Below are positions 12,647 through 21,367 of a stretch of DNA of 64,000 bases, one piece after another (the stretch's first letter is position 1; every line of letters starts with the position of its first letter). The DNA is from Mammaliicoccus sciuri (GTDB taxonomy: Bacteria > Bacillota > Bacilli > Staphylococcales > Staphylococcaceae): NCBI RefSeq assembly GCF_002901825.1, contig NZ_PPQD01000026.1, positions 121,236 through 185,235 on the forward strand, read 5' to 3'. The notes under the pieces are model-generated. The model worked only from the letters and a program-made list of their open reading frames with translations, ran no database searches and was not told the origin of the DNA. Made by a program: the position numbers and the translations under genes.

Positions 12647-13981
12647 TTATGCATGTACAAATACAAAGTAAGCGACAAAGACGAAGAATAAACCGTACAT
12701 AATTGGGTGAATTTCTTTATGTCTTTTTGCTACGATCATTGTAATTGGGTAGAATATAAATCCACACGCGATACCTGTTGCAATTGAATATGTTAAAGGC
12801 ATCATAATCATTGTTAAGAAAGCTGGTACTGCTATCTCAAATTTTTGCCAATCAATTTTACCTAAGTTACTAACCATCAACACTCCTACTATAACAAGCG
12901 CTGGTGCTGTAACCGCACTTGTAACAACTGCCATTAATGGAGAGAATAATAATGCTGCTAAGAAACAAATACCTGTTACAACGCTTGCGAACCCTGTACG
13001 TGCACCAACTGCAACACCTGCACTAGATTCTATATAACTTGTTGTAGTTGAAGTACCAAATATTGCACCTACAATCGTTGCTAATGAATCAGAGAATAAT
13101 GCTTTACCTGCTCTAGGTAATTTATTATCTTTCATTAATCCAGCTTGGTTTGCAACCGCAACTAACGTTCCTGCAGTATCAAAGAAATCTATAAATAAGA
13201 AAGTTAAAACGACAATTAAGAATTGTACATTAAATATAGTAGATAAATCACCAAACGCTTCGAATGCTGCACCAAATGTTGGTGACACACTTGGTACTTT
13301 CCCTACTATACTATCTGGCATTGCAATTAAACCTGTAATTAATCCCGCAATAGCTGTTAAGACCATTCCGATGAAAATTGCTCCTGGTAATTTTTTAGCC
13401 ATTAATATAATTGTAATGATAATACCGAATACTGCTAATAGTACTTCTGGGTTATGCATAGTTCCAAGTGTAACTAAAGTTGAATCTTCTTTTTTAACAA
13501 TACCTGCCCCTTGTAAACCTACAAAGGTAATAAACAACCCTATACCGGCAGACACAGCCATCTTTAATTCAAATGGTATTGCATTGATAATAACCTCTCG
13601 TAAACCACTCATCGTTAATATTGCAAATATAACACCTGAGAATAACACGCCTGTTAAACCAGTTTGCCATGGAATACCCATTGTTAGCACAACTGTAAAC
13701 GCGAAAAACGCATTTAATCCCATACCTGGTGCTAAAGCTATCGGGTATTTCGCAATGATACCCATAAATAAACAACCAACTAGTGCTGCTAAAGCTGTAG
13801 CAACAAACACAGAACCTTGGTCCATTCTCATTGAATCAGGTACATTTTCAACACTTGCCAAACTTAACATTGATGGGTTAACCGCTAATATGTATGCCAT
13901 AGATAAGAATGTCGTTAAACCACCAAGAATTTCTCTTTTATAATTTGTTCCTAATTCATCAAACTTAAAGTAACGTTTCAT
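12647..13981 (-). CDS. pbuG: NCS2/AzgA-type purine permease, likely hypoxanthine/guanine
   Basis: 444 residues with 12-14 membrane segments. The N-terminus (KRYFKFDELGTN... followed by EILGGLTTFLSMAYILAVNP) is the hallmark of the AzgA branch of nucleobase:cation symporters, which take up adenine, guanine and hypoxanthine. SSAGVAVGARTGFASVVTG near 310-330 is a second conserved block. Two adjacent ATGs exist; the second (13981) fits the AAGGAG spacing better. It is a single-gene unit behind a promoter and a PurR-like operator, consistent with purine salvage. The exact substrate and pbuG versus pbuO identity cannot be settled from sequence alone. Confidence 0.88.
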   Translation of the reverse strand: MKRYFKFDELGTNYKREILGGLTTFLSMAYILAVNPSMLSLASVENVPDSMRMDQGSVFVATALAALVGCLFMGIIAKYPIALAPGMGLNAFFAFTVVLTMGIPWQTGLTGVLFSGVIFAILTMSGLREVIINAIPFELKMAVSAGIGLFITFVGLQGAGIVKKEDSTLVTLGTMHNPEVLLAVFGIIITIILMAKKLPGAIFIGMVLTAIAGLITGLIAMPDSIVGKVPSVSPTFGAAFEAFGDLSTIFNVQFLIVVLTFLFIDFFDTAGTLVAVANQAGLMKDNKLPRAGKALFSDSLATIVGAIFGTSTTTSYIESSAGVAVGARTGFASVVTGICFLAALLFSPLMAVVTSAVTAPALVIVGVLMVSNLGKIDWQKFEIAVPAFLTMIMMPLTYSIATGIACGFIFYPITMIVAKRHKEIHPIMYGLFFVFVAYFVFVHA

Positions 13982-14014
13982 CATAAGACTCCTTTATTAA
14001 TTTCAACACTGTAC

Positions 14015-14043
14015 ATTGTATTACTGGGAACATCAAAAATCAA
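14015..14043 (-). promoter_or_regulatory. predicted promoter of the purine permease
   Basis: -35 TTGATT (14038-14043), 17-base spacer, -10 TACAAT (14015-14020) on the minus strand, about 27 bases before the ribosome binding site region. The PurR-like operator lies immediately upstream of the -35. Confidence 0.65.
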
Positions 14044-14052
14044 TATTTTTTA

Positions 14053-14086
14053 CGAACATTTATATATTTTAATTTATTTATGTTCG
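14053..14086. promoter_or_regulatory. candidate PurR operator (paired PurBoxes)
   Basis: CGAACAT at 14053-14059 and ATGTTCG at 14080-14086 form a perfect 7-bp inverted repeat separated by 20 AT-rich bases. PurR of Bacillus and Staphylococcus binds two inverted PurBoxes with a central CGAAC core spaced by roughly 16-17 bases between 14-bp boxes, close to what is seen here. The position just upstream of the permease promoter suggests purine-dependent repression. Confidence 0.72.
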
Positions 14087-14156
14087 TGTTATAGTTCGCT
14101 TTTTACGCTTTATAATCCGTGACAGTACGCCTCTAGCCAACTCAATTAAATACATA

Positions 14157-14188
14157 AACAAAAACTGAGACATCACATGATGTCCCAG
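14157..14188 (-). terminator. intrinsic terminator of topB
   Basis: Minus-strand hairpin CTGGGACATCA/TGATGTCTCAG (14165-14188, one G-U pair) followed by TTTTTGTTT. This hairpin type with GGGACA...TGTCTC recurs after several genes in the window. Confidence 0.85.
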
Positions 14189-14205
14189 CCTTTATTCAGA
14201 TTAAG

Positions 14206-16341
14206 TTAGAACTTCAACCCTTTTAAAGCGTCTTTAAATGGATTGTTTTCTACTTCTTCAGTTTGCATATATTTCTTCATTTCTTTTTTGCCTATTTTAC
14301 CTGATTTTCTATTTTTAAGTCTTTCGTCCATATGCTCTTGTGTTTCTGTATGACCACATACACATCTATAAGTCGCTTTTTTTCCTGTACCATAGAGTGT
14401 AAGTTTTTTCTTACAGTTTGGACATCTGGCATTCGTTTGTCTTTGTTGATTCTTTTTAGTCTTACATGTTGGATCTTGACACACAAGCATTTGACCATTT
14501 TTCGTTTTAACTTTAAGCATAAATTTTCCACAAGTCGGACACTCAGTAGTTGTGATATTATCATGCTTGAATTTGTCATCACTTTCTTTAATATCTGTGA
14601 TGATTTCTCTCGTGAAGTTTCTCATTTCATCCATGAATTTATTTTTAGAATAATTTCCTTTTTCGATTTGAGTTAACTTCATTTCCCAATCTGCTGTTAA
14701 TTCTGGTGATGTCAGTTGTTCAGGTGCTAAGTTTAATAATTGTTTACCTTTTGGCGTAATCTTAATTTTACCTTGTACCGATTCTATAACATTAGAACTA
14801 TATAACTTCTCAATGATATCTGCTCTAGTTGCAACTGTTCCGATACCACCTGTTTCATTTAAAGTTTGAGCCAATTTCTTATCTTTAAGTTTAAAGAAAT
14901 GATGTGGTGATTCCATCGCTTTAAGTAAAGTTCCTTCATTGAAGTATGCAGGTGGTTCTGTATCTTTACTAACGACATTCACTTTTTGTATATTCACGTG
15001 CTGTTGTTCTTCAAAAGGTAAAACTTTCACATGCGTCTTTTCTTCATATAATTCCTTAAAGCCTAATTCAACTGCTACTTCTTGTGTCAGTTTAAAAGTT
15101 TCTCCTTCACATGTTAATGTCACAGTTGTTTCTTCATATTGATATGGTGGTAATAATACTTCTAAAAATCTCTCAGCTACAAGCATATATATTTTTTGTT
15201 CTCTAGGAGATAACTGATCAAAGTTAGGTCTCACTTCTGTTGGTACAATCGCATGATGGTCTGATACTTTTTTATTATCAACAAAATGTTTACCCGCTTT
15301 AATTGGTTTCTTAAGCAATGGTACAGCATGAGATTTAAGTGGCGTAGCACTTAATGATGATACTCGTTCTTTCATAGATGAAACCATATCATCTGTTAAG
15401 TAGTTAGAATCTGTTCTAGGATAAGTCAGTACTTTATGCTGTTCGTACAATGCTTGCATTGTATTCAACGTTTCTTTCGCACTCATTTTATATCGTTGAT
15501 ACGCTGTTTGTTGCAAACTTGTAAGATCGTATAACTTTTGAGGGTACTTTGTTTTTTTCTTCTTCGAAATATTTTGGATAATACCCTTTTTATTTTGAAC
15601 TTTTTGTTTAACTTGTTCTATTAAATCAGAATCAAATGTTTTATCCCCACTCTTACTCAACCATTTAAATTTATATCCTTCAACTTCAATATTCATTTGA
15701 TAATACTTTTCAGGTTTAAATGATTGAATTTCTTGTTGTCTCATTTGTACAAGATTTAAAGTTGGTGTTTGAACACGACCACATGATAATTGCGCGTCAT
15801 ATTTCGTTGTTAAAGCTCTAGTCGCGTTTATACCGACAATCCAATCCGCTTCACTTCTACATAATGCTGCTTGATATAAATTGTTGTATGCTTCACCAGG
15901 TTTTAAATTTTGAAAACCTGCTTTAATTGCTTTTTCAGTAACCGAACTGATCCATAGTCGCTTAATTTGCTTTTTGACTTTTGCTTTTTCAATAATTAAT
16001 CTTGCAACAAGTTCTCCTTCCCTACCAGCATCTGTCGCAATAATAATTGAATTCACATCGTCTCGCTTCATCAAATGTTGAACTGTGTTAAATTGGCTTC
16101 TTGATTTCTTAATTACAACATGTTTCATATAATCAGGAATAATTGGTAAAACATTTAAATTCCATTCTTTAAATTTTTTGTCGTATTCTTCAGGCGTAGC
16201 ATTCGTTACAAGATGTCCTAATGCCCAAGTAACGATATAATTTTTATTTTCAAAGTAACCTTTTTTCTGATCATGAATACCTAATGCTTTAGCGATGTCA
16301 CGACCTACTGAAGGTTTTTCTGCAAGAACTAATGCTTTCAT
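14206..16341 (-). CDS. topB: DNA topoisomerase III
   Basis: 711 residues, type IA topoisomerase that decatenates and relaxes DNA by single-strand passage. Visible: N-terminal TOPRIM domain with the catalytic glutamate in AEKPS (E9) and DAGREGE at 104-110; active-site tyrosine Y307 in TYPRTDS; C-terminal zinc-ribbon-like modules with CPTCGKF...CQDPTC (about 600-625) and CPNCKKK...CVCGHTE (about 640-665). Length equals that of other staphylococcal TopB. Single-gene unit with its own promoter and terminator. Confidence 0.96.
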   Translation of the reverse strand: MKALVLAEKPSVGRDIAKALGIHDQKKGYFENKNYIVTWALGHLVTNATPEEYDKKFKEWNLNVLPIIPDYMKHVVIKKSRSQFNTVQHLMKRDDVNSIIIATDAGREGELVARLIIEKAKVKKQIKRLWISSVTEKAIKAGFQNLKPGEAYNNLYQAALCRSEADWIVGINATRALTTKYDAQLSCGRVQTPTLNLVQMRQQEIQSFKPEKYYQMNIEVEGYKFKWLSKSGDKTFDSDLIEQVKQKVQNKKGIIQNISKKKKTKYPQKLYDLTSLQQTAYQRYKMSAKETLNTMQALYEQHKVLTYPRTDSNYLTDDMVSSMKERVSSLSATPLKSHAVPLLKKPIKAGKHFVDNKKVSDHHAIVPTEVRPNFDQLSPREQKIYMLVAERFLEVLLPPYQYEETTVTLTCEGETFKLTQEVAVELGFKELYEEKTHVKVLPFEEQQHVNIQKVNVVSKDTEPPAYFNEGTLLKAMESPHHFFKLKDKKLAQTLNETGGIGTVATRADIIEKLYSSNVIESVQGKIKITPKGKQLLNLAPEQLTSPELTADWEMKLTQIEKGNYSKNKFMDEMRNFTREIITDIKESDDKFKHDNITTTECPTCGKFMLKVKTKNGQMLVCQDPTCKTKKNQQRQTNARCPNCKKKLTLYGTGKKATYRCVCGHTETQEHMDERLKNRKSGKIGKKEMKKYMQTEEVENNPFKDALKGLKF

Positions 16342-16374
16342 TTCTTTTCACCCATTCTTTTTTACATTCGTACT

Positions 16375-16403
16375 ATTATAACATGAATAAAAAGTGTTCT
16401 AAA
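16375..16403 (-). promoter_or_regulatory. predicted topB promoter
   Basis: Minus strand: -35 TTTAGA (16398-16403), 17-base spacer, -10 TATAAT (16375-16380) preceded by TGT, an extended -10. A plus-strand TATAAT at 16439-16444 in the same gap probably serves the divergent GNAT gene. Confidence 0.65.
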
Positions 16404-16483
16404 GGCATGAAAAACTTTTATAAATTTTCGATTAATCGTATAATGGAATAAAATAATCGTTGAATATTAAAGGAGTGACTATC

Positions 16484-17356
16484 ATGCAAATACTGCCTCT
16501 TAAAGAAATCGATCCGATTGCTTCTTATTTACACGAAAAAAACAGGCAAGAAACAAACTACGTGACACATATACCTCAGTCAATAGAAGATATAAAGAAT
16601 GACTTAAGCCATAAATTTGATGAGAATACCTTCTACTATATAGAAGATCATGACACAATTATCGGGATATTAGGATTTGAAAGCGTAGATGATGAAACTG
16701 CAAATGTATGGGGACCAATCGTTAATGATACAAGTGAAGAAACGTTAAGCGCGTTAAAAGAAATATGGGAAACACTTTTAAACGATCATCCAAACATTAA
16801 ATATTGTCACATTTCACTACATAAAGATCACATTTTAAATAACAGTAAACTGAAGAGACTACATGCGGGATATGTAGAAACGCAATATACGTTAGAAATT
16901 CAACAACCACCTTTACCAATTGATAAGAAACACCAAATGACGCCGTACAGCAAACCATATTACTATGCATTTAATAAATTACATTCCAATAGTTTCAAAC
17001 ATAGTGATATCAGTGCTGACGATATAATAGACTCACTAGATGATAATCATGCGCTTTATTTATATATAGCTGAAGGGCTCGTTAAAGGCTACATATATCT
17101 ATCCATAGATATACCTGAGAAATTAGCCACAATTCCTAATTTAGCTTCTCACCATGATTACAGAAAACAAGGCATTGCTTTTCAAATGATTCATTTCGCG
17201 ACGACAGAAGCATTTAATCACCAAGATGTCGAAACAGTTCGTATCTATGTAGATAGTAAAAAACATGAACAAATACAATTATTATATGAAAAAGTCGGTT
17301 TCCACATCGTCAATGAAACACATCATTTCAAATATGTTAGACCATACGATGTTTAA
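16484..17356 (+). CDS. GNAT-family N-acetyltransferase, two-domain
   Basis: 290 residues. The C-terminal half carries a GNAT acetyl-CoA loop, HHDYRKQGIAFQMIHFA (near 225-241, R/Q-x-x-G-x-A form), and the following strand-helix with LYEKVGFHIVNET. The N-terminal half has a second, degenerate GNAT-like fold (FYYIEDHDTIIGILGFE). Start chosen at ATG 16484 because AAAGGAG at 16469-16475 is spaced for it rather than for the upstream in-frame codon. Substrate unknown. Monocistronic, closed by a terminator. Confidence 0.8.
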   Translation: MQILPLKEIDPIASYLHEKNRQETNYVTHIPQSIEDIKNDLSHKFDENTFYYIEDHDTIIGILGFESVDDETANVWGPIVNDTSEETLSALKEIWETLLNDHPNIKYCHISLHKDHILNNSKLKRLHAGYVETQYTLEIQQPPLPIDKKHQMTPYSKPYYYAFNKLHSNSFKHSDISADDIIDSLDDNHALYLYIAEGLVKGYIYLSIDIPEKLATIPNLASHHDYRKQGIAFQMIHFATTEAFNHQDVETVRIYVDSKKHEQIQLLYEKVGFHIVNETHHFKYVRPYDV

Positions 17357-17367
17357 CATTTAAACTA

Positions 17368-17409
17368 AGACCCACGAATGCTTATTGAACATTCATGGGT
17401 CTATTTTTA
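17368..17409 (+). terminator. intrinsic terminator after the GNAT gene
   Basis: AGACCCACGAATG (17368-17380) pairs with CATTCATGGGTCT (17390-17402) with one mismatch, followed by ATTTTTAAT. Confidence 0.85.
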
Positions 17410-17438
17410 ATAGTAAAATTACATTGTGAGCTATATGT

Positions 17439-17478
17439 TTTACATTAAAAAAGTTTCGGGCGTATAATACTTGGGTAG
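17439..17478 (+). promoter_or_regulatory. glcU-gdh promoter region with overlapping SigA and SigB-like signals
   Basis: SigA-type: TTTACA (17439-17444), 18 bases, TATAAT (17463-17468). SigB-like: GTTTCG (17453-17458), 14 bases, GGGTAG (17473-17478), against the consensus GTTTAA-N12-15-GGGTAT. The start codon is at 17519. The two signals overlap, so the operon may be read both in growth and under stress. Confidence 0.6.
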
Positions 17479-17518
17479 TTTAAATAATACAAATAAATAG
17501 AGAAAGCGAGTCTTGTGT

Positions 17519-18376
17519 ATGGAATACCTTATAGCGCTATTACCAGCATTGTTCTGGGGAAGCGTCGTATTAATCAATGTTAAAGTTGGTGGAGGTCCTT
17601 ATAACCAAATCTTAGGTACAACAATCGGGGCTTTCATCATCGGTTTATGTTTATTCTTCTTTGGTGATGTACACTTTACATTCACTACAGTTATTATCGG
17701 TATGATTTCTGGTGCTTTCTGGGCACTTGGACAAGGATTTCAACTTAGAAGTGTAGACTTAATTGGGGTTTCAATTACGATGCCTATATCTACAGGCTTA
17801 CAATTACTTGGAACAACATTATTCAGTGCTGCATTTTTAGGAGAATGGTCAACAGGTACGCAAGTTGCACTTGGCCTATCAGGTTTAGTGTTACTAATTA
17901 TCGGCGTGATATTTACATCTGTTCAGAAAAAAGGTTCTGGCAATAGCGGAAATACTAAAAAGCTTGGTAAAGCTATTCCAATATTACTCATCTCTACAGT
18001 CGGTTATGTCGTATACGTTGTAATCGGCCAAGTATTCGGTGTTGAAGGTTGGGATGCGCTATTTCCACAATCTATAGGTATGGTAATTGGTGGTATCATT
18101 TTATCATTCAAACATAAACCTACTGTTAAACATACGTCACTCAACTTATTGCCAGGGATTGTATGGGCATTAGGTAATATGTTCCTATTCATTTCACAAC
18201 CAAAAGTTGGTGTCGGAACGAGCTTTTCATTTTCACAAATGTTAGTAATTGTTTCTACTCTAGGTGGTATTTACCTATTAGGTGAACAAAAAACAAAACG
18301 TCAAATGACATTTATTTGGATAGGTATCGTGTTAATCATTATTGCCGCATTTATTATTGGTGCAGCTAAAGGGTAA
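17519..18376 (+). CDS. glcU: glucose uptake protein, GRP/DMT family
   Basis: 285 residues with ten membrane segments and the glucose/ribose porter pattern [16 protein letters not shown] at the N-terminus and [19 protein letters not shown] near 235-253. GlcU-type proteins import glucose without phosphorylation by proton symport. ATG 17519 is preferred over TTG 17513 because of the AAAGCGAG spacing. The gene is followed 30 bases later by glucose dehydrogenase, the same pairing known from Bacillus and S. xylosus, which supports the substrate assignment: a PTS-independent glucose route. Confidence 0.9.
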   Translation: MEYLIALLPALFWGSVVLINVKVGGGPYNQILGTTIGAFIIGLCLFFFGDVHFTFTTVIIGMISGAFWALGQGFQLRSVDLIGVSITMPISTGLQLLGTTLFSAAFLGEWSTGTQVALGLSGLVLLIIGVIFTSVQKKGSGNSGNTKKLGKAIPILLISTVGYVVYVVIGQVFGVEGWDALFPQSIGMVIGGIILSFKHKPTVKHTSLNLLPGIVWALGNMFLFISQPKVGVGTSFSFSQMLVIVSTLGGIYLLGEQKTKRQMTFIWIGIVLIIIAAFIIGAAKG

Positions 18377-18406
18377 ACTCAATATATAAAAATAGGAGTG
18401 TTTAAT

Positions 18407-19192
18407 ATGTATGAAGATTTAAAAGATAAAGTTGTGATTGTCACTGGAGGTAACAGTGGTATTGGTAAAGCAACTGCTGAACGATTTGGTAAAGAAGGAT
18501 CAAAAGTTGTCATTGGATATTTAGATCACGTTGAAGAAGCTGAAAAAATCGTTCAATCTATTAAAAATTCTGGTGCTGACGCGGTTGCTATTAAAGCAGA
18601 CGTTTCAGTAGAAGCAGATATCAAAAACTTGATTCAACAAACACATGAAACATTTGGTCGTATAGATGTGTTGATCAATAATGCTGGTTTCGAAAAACCA
18701 ATTCCATCTCATGAAATGAGTTTAGAAGAATGGTCTAAAGTTATCGATATCAACTTAACAGGTGCTTTTATTGGTAGTAGAGAAGTCATTAATTACTACT
18801 TAGAGCATGATATTAAAGGTCAAATCATCAATACTGCAAGTGTGCACGATGTTATTCCTTGGCCAAACTACGTCAATTACGCAGCAAGTAAAGGCGGCTT
18901 AAAATTGATGATGGAAACTTTATCTATGGAATACGGTAAAAATGGTATAAGAATTAATAATGTTTCTCCAGGGGCTATTGTTACAGAACATACTCGCGAA
19001 AAATTCTCTGACCCAGCAACACGTGAAGAAACATTAGAAATGATTCCATTACATGAAATTGGTGAAGCGGATCAAGTTGCAAATATTAATGCATTCCTAG
19101 CTTCAGAACAAGCAAGTTACATTCACGGTACAACAATATATGTTGATGGCGGAATGACAAACTATCCTGCTTTCATGGGCGGTAAAGGTTAA
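18407..19192 (+). CDS. gdh: glucose 1-dehydrogenase, SDR family
   Basis: 261 residues, the exact length of Bacillus GlcDH. Oxidises glucose to glucono-lactone with NAD(P). Visible: Rossmann motif TGGNSGIG (13-20), NNAG (91-94), catalytic S145, Y158 and K162 in YVNYAASKGG, and a C-terminal YVDGGMTNYPAF. Start at ATG 18407 (TAGGAG upstream); a GTG nine bases earlier is in the ribosome binding site. Second gene of the glcU operon. Confidence 0.9.
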   Translation: MYEDLKDKVVIVTGGNSGIGKATAERFGKEGSKVVIGYLDHVEEAEKIVQSIKNSGADAVAIKADVSVEADIKNLIQQTHETFGRIDVLINNAGFEKPIPSHEMSLEEWSKVIDINLTGAFIGSREVINYYLEHDIKGQIINTASVHDVIPWPNYVNYAASKGGLKLMMETLSMEYGKNGIRINNVSPGAIVTEHTREKFSDPATREETLEMIPLHEIGEADQVANINAFLASEQASYIHGTTIYVDGGMTNYPAFMGGKG

Positions 19193-19200
19193 TATATAAC

Positions 19201-19236
19201 AAAAAGCGTTTGGATGCGAAATCCAAACGCTTTTTT
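19201..19236. terminator. bidirectional intrinsic terminator
   Basis: AAAAGCGTTTGGAT and ATCCAAACGCTTTT pair perfectly around a short loop; A-run and T-run on the two sides serve gdh and the convergent AEC carrier gene. Confidence 0.92.
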
Positions 19237-19245
19237 AATGTTTAA

Positions 19246-20157
19246 TTAAACAAAGAAAAATTGATATACATATAATATGACGATTGATATGACAATACTT
19301 AAATTAGTAGCCATGCCGACTATAGGTAAGGTCTTATATTTAAATGTAATAGCATAAGACAATACTGAAACACCTATAGGTAATAACCAACCAATAAGTA
19401 ACGTCGTTTTGATCATTGGATCATCAACAGGTAAGAAGAAATGAACAATTAAGCCCATTAATAAACCAAAGCCATAATGAAATGCTAAGTATTTAACAAC
19501 AATTGGTAAGTATGCTTTTTCGATTTTAAAATTCAAGAATAAACCTAATAAGATCATGGATAATGGCATATTGGCATTTGCAATAATTTCAAAGAAATCT
19601 ATCGCTTTATCAGGTACTTTAATGCTCATTATATTTAAGATAAACATAATCATATATGTCATAAGTGGTACGGTCTTTAATAAATTTAAACCCATTCGTT
19701 TAAAGTCAAACTGATCGCCACCATCATTGAAGTAACTACCAACAAAATAAGTTACACCAAACATAATGATAGCTGTACCAATGTCTAACATACCAAAGTA
19801 TAATAAACCATTTTTAGGCCAAATTTGTGCGACTAATGGATATGCAAACAGTCCAATATTAACTGAAGCGGCCATCATGCCAACAGTACCTCTTATTTGA
19901 TTATTATATTTTTTCTTGAATAACCATATGATTAGTAGCTTTGCTATAATGCCGTATAATAGCATTAATATAGGTAGCCATCCTAAAGATAAATCTAAAT
20001 CAGATCCATTTAAATTTACAATCACTAATGAAGGCAAAGTAACATTTAGTACAAGTGTTGCAAGTACATTACCATCAGAAGCTTTAAAGAATTTAAGCTT
20101 CTTTAGAACGTATCCTAAAGCAATTAATAAAATAATCATTATAAATTTTTCTGTCAC
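19246..20157 (-). CDS. auxin efflux carrier (AEC) family transporter
   Basis: 303 residues with about ten membrane segments arranged as two inverted five-helix halves. Typical features: N-terminal LLIALGYVLKKLKFF with following LVLNVTLPSLVIVNL, and the second half starting near ILNIMSIKVPDKAIDFFEIIANANMPLSMILLGLFL. Bacterial members move malate, lactate or other organic anions; no neighbour points to the substrate. Single gene, terminated by the shared hairpin. Confidence 0.85.
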   Translation of the reverse strand: MTEKFIMIILLIALGYVLKKLKFFKASDGNVLATLVLNVTLPSLVIVNLNGSDLDLSLGWLPILMLLYGIIAKLLIIWLFKKKYNNQIRGTVGMMAASVNIGLFAYPLVAQIWPKNGLLYFGMLDIGTAIIMFGVTYFVGSYFNDGGDQFDFKRMGLNLLKTVPLMTYMIMFILNIMSIKVPDKAIDFFEIIANANMPLSMILLGLFLNFKIEKAYLPIVVKYLAFHYGFGLLMGLIVHFFLPVDDPMIKTTLLIGWLLPIGVSVLSYAITFKYKTLPIVGMATNLSIVISIVILYVYQFFFV

Positions 20158-20261
20158 TTTATCACTTCTCTCATTAAACTCACATTTATCTATATTAACA
20201 ACAGTTTAACTTCTATGCACACTTTTTGTTTGAAATATTAATAAATTATACTAAAATTAGT

Positions 20262-20744
20262 TTAGTTATATTTAATAATATCATCAAATCTTACATCAAT
20301 GACTTTGGCTAAATCTGCTGGATCAAGTTCAATTTGATAACCACGTTTACCTGCACTTACGATAAACGTAGTTAATGGTTCTGCATTGATATCAATTACG
20401 GTTTGATATGTTTTTTTCATACCAATTGGAGAACAACCACCTCTGACATACCCTGTAACTTTGGTGAGTTGATCAAGTGGTAAGAGTTCTAATTTTTTCT
20501 GACCAACAGCTTTACTAGCTTTTTTCATATCAAGATGTTCAACGACTGGAATAACAAAAACGAAATATTCACGATTCCCATTTGTTAATACAAGCGTCTT
20601 ATACACTTGATGTTCTGGTTTCTGAATTAATTGCGCAACTTCATGACCATCTAAATGATCTTTTCCTATTTTAAATTCATGAGTATGATAAAATATATTA
20701 TATTGATCTAAGATGCGCATAGCATTGGTTTTTACTTTTTTCAA
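20262..20744 (-). CDS. YbaK/EbsC-type aminoacyl-tRNA deacylase
   Basis: 160 residues covering the whole YbaK/ProX fold. Family members hydrolyse Cys-tRNA(Pro) mischarged by prolyl-tRNA synthetase. Conserved positions visible: the early KTNAMRILDQYNIFYHTHEF, catalytic-pocket lysine in VYKTLVL (about 48-54), and YVRGGCSPIGMKK (near 98-110), the most characteristic YbaK block. The S. aureus counterpart is of similar size. The next genes diverge from it. Confidence 0.9.
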   Translation of the reverse strand: MKKVKTNAMRILDQYNIFYHTHEFKIGKDHLDGHEVAQLIQKPEHQVYKTLVLTNGNREYFVFVIPVVEHLDMKKASKAVGQKKLELLPLDQLTKVTGYVRGGCSPIGMKKTYQTVIDINAEPLTTFIVSAGKRGYQIELDPADLAKVIDVRFDDIIKYN

Positions 20745-20789
20745 TTTATCACCTACTTCATAGCTATTTTATAAAAAGGAGTGTTTAAA

Positions 20790-20957
20790 ATGGATTTAAA
20801 CCAACATCTTTCTGAACTTAAATATGATTACATACGTATACAAAATGACCTAGAAAAGAGAGAATCTACTGGTCAAGCAACCGACTTACTTGAAAAACAA
20901 CTTGTCAAAATCGAAGAAGAAATCAGTAAAGTTCGCGCTCAACTTGATCAAGATTAA
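20790..20957 (+). CDS. small charged helical protein, unknown function
   Basis: 55 residues read by hand, from MDLNQHLSELKYDYIRIQND to KVRAQLDQD, about 40% charged, and likely to form one long amphipathic or coiled-coil helix (heptads through QLVKIEEEISKVRAQL). A good AAAAAGGAG ribosome binding site precedes the ATG by 9 bases. It is followed after 15 bases by a small membrane protein gene with its own ribosome binding site, so the two probably form an operon. Family not recognised. Confidence 0.7.
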   Translation: MDLNQHLSELKYDYIRIQNDLEKRESTGQATDLLEKQLVKIEEEISKVRAQLDQD

Positions 20958-20972
20958 CGAAAGGAAATGACT

Positions 20973-21293
20973 ATGTTAATTCTCATACTTTTATTATTTA
21001 CCATTATTTATCTTATTATTAGTTACTTAAGTATATATCAACTACATACGATGCTTACGCAAGCTTTAAGATTTATAATGGGGCTTATGCTTATTGTCTT
21101 TTTAGGCAGTATTGTATTTAGTTTTGCAATACAAACTTGGTGGATATTAGCTGTATTGGTTTGTCTCGTTATCAATGTTGAAATCACAGCATTTAAATAT
21201 CGTATTAAAGACCAAAAAGCGATTCAACTACTCAATTATATGTCGATCTTTATATTAATCATATTTGCGATTTTATTATTTATAGTGTTTTAA
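20973..21293 (+). CDS. small membrane protein, unknown function
   Basis: 106 residues from ATG 20973 (AAAGGA is 8 bases upstream; an ATG two codons earlier is too close). Four predicted membrane segments: about 2-20, 32-52, 54-70 and 86-106, with a short charged link EITAFKYRIKDQKA before the last. Downstream of the 55-residue helical protein gene in the same transcription unit, and closed by a bidirectional terminator. Family not recognised. Confidence 0.7.
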   Translation: MLILILLLFTIIYLIISYLSIYQLHTMLTQALRFIMGLMLIVFLGSIVFSFAIQTWWILAVLVCLVINVEITAFKYRIKDQKAIQLLNYMSIFILIIFAILLFIVF

Positions 21294-21330
21294 TACCCTA
21301 AAGCATATCATCAAAATCTCATTTATGTGA

Positions 21331-21367
21331 AAAAGCTGAGAATCATTATTTCTCAGCTCTTTTTATT
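21331..21367. terminator. bidirectional intrinsic terminator
   Basis: AGCTGAGAAAT-type hairpin (arms AGCTGAGAA and TTCTCAGCT) with A-run on the left and TTTTTATTT on the right; shared by the small membrane gene and the convergent aminotransferase. Confidence 0.88.

Noticed and set aside
13371..13943. 190-residue plus-strand frame opposite the purine permease
   Set aside because: Fully antisense to a conserved permease, with no ribosome binding site; shadow frame.
14000..14110. Purine riboswitch before the permease
   Set aside because: The conserved core loops of the purine aptamer could not be found; the inverted CGAAC boxes explain the region better.
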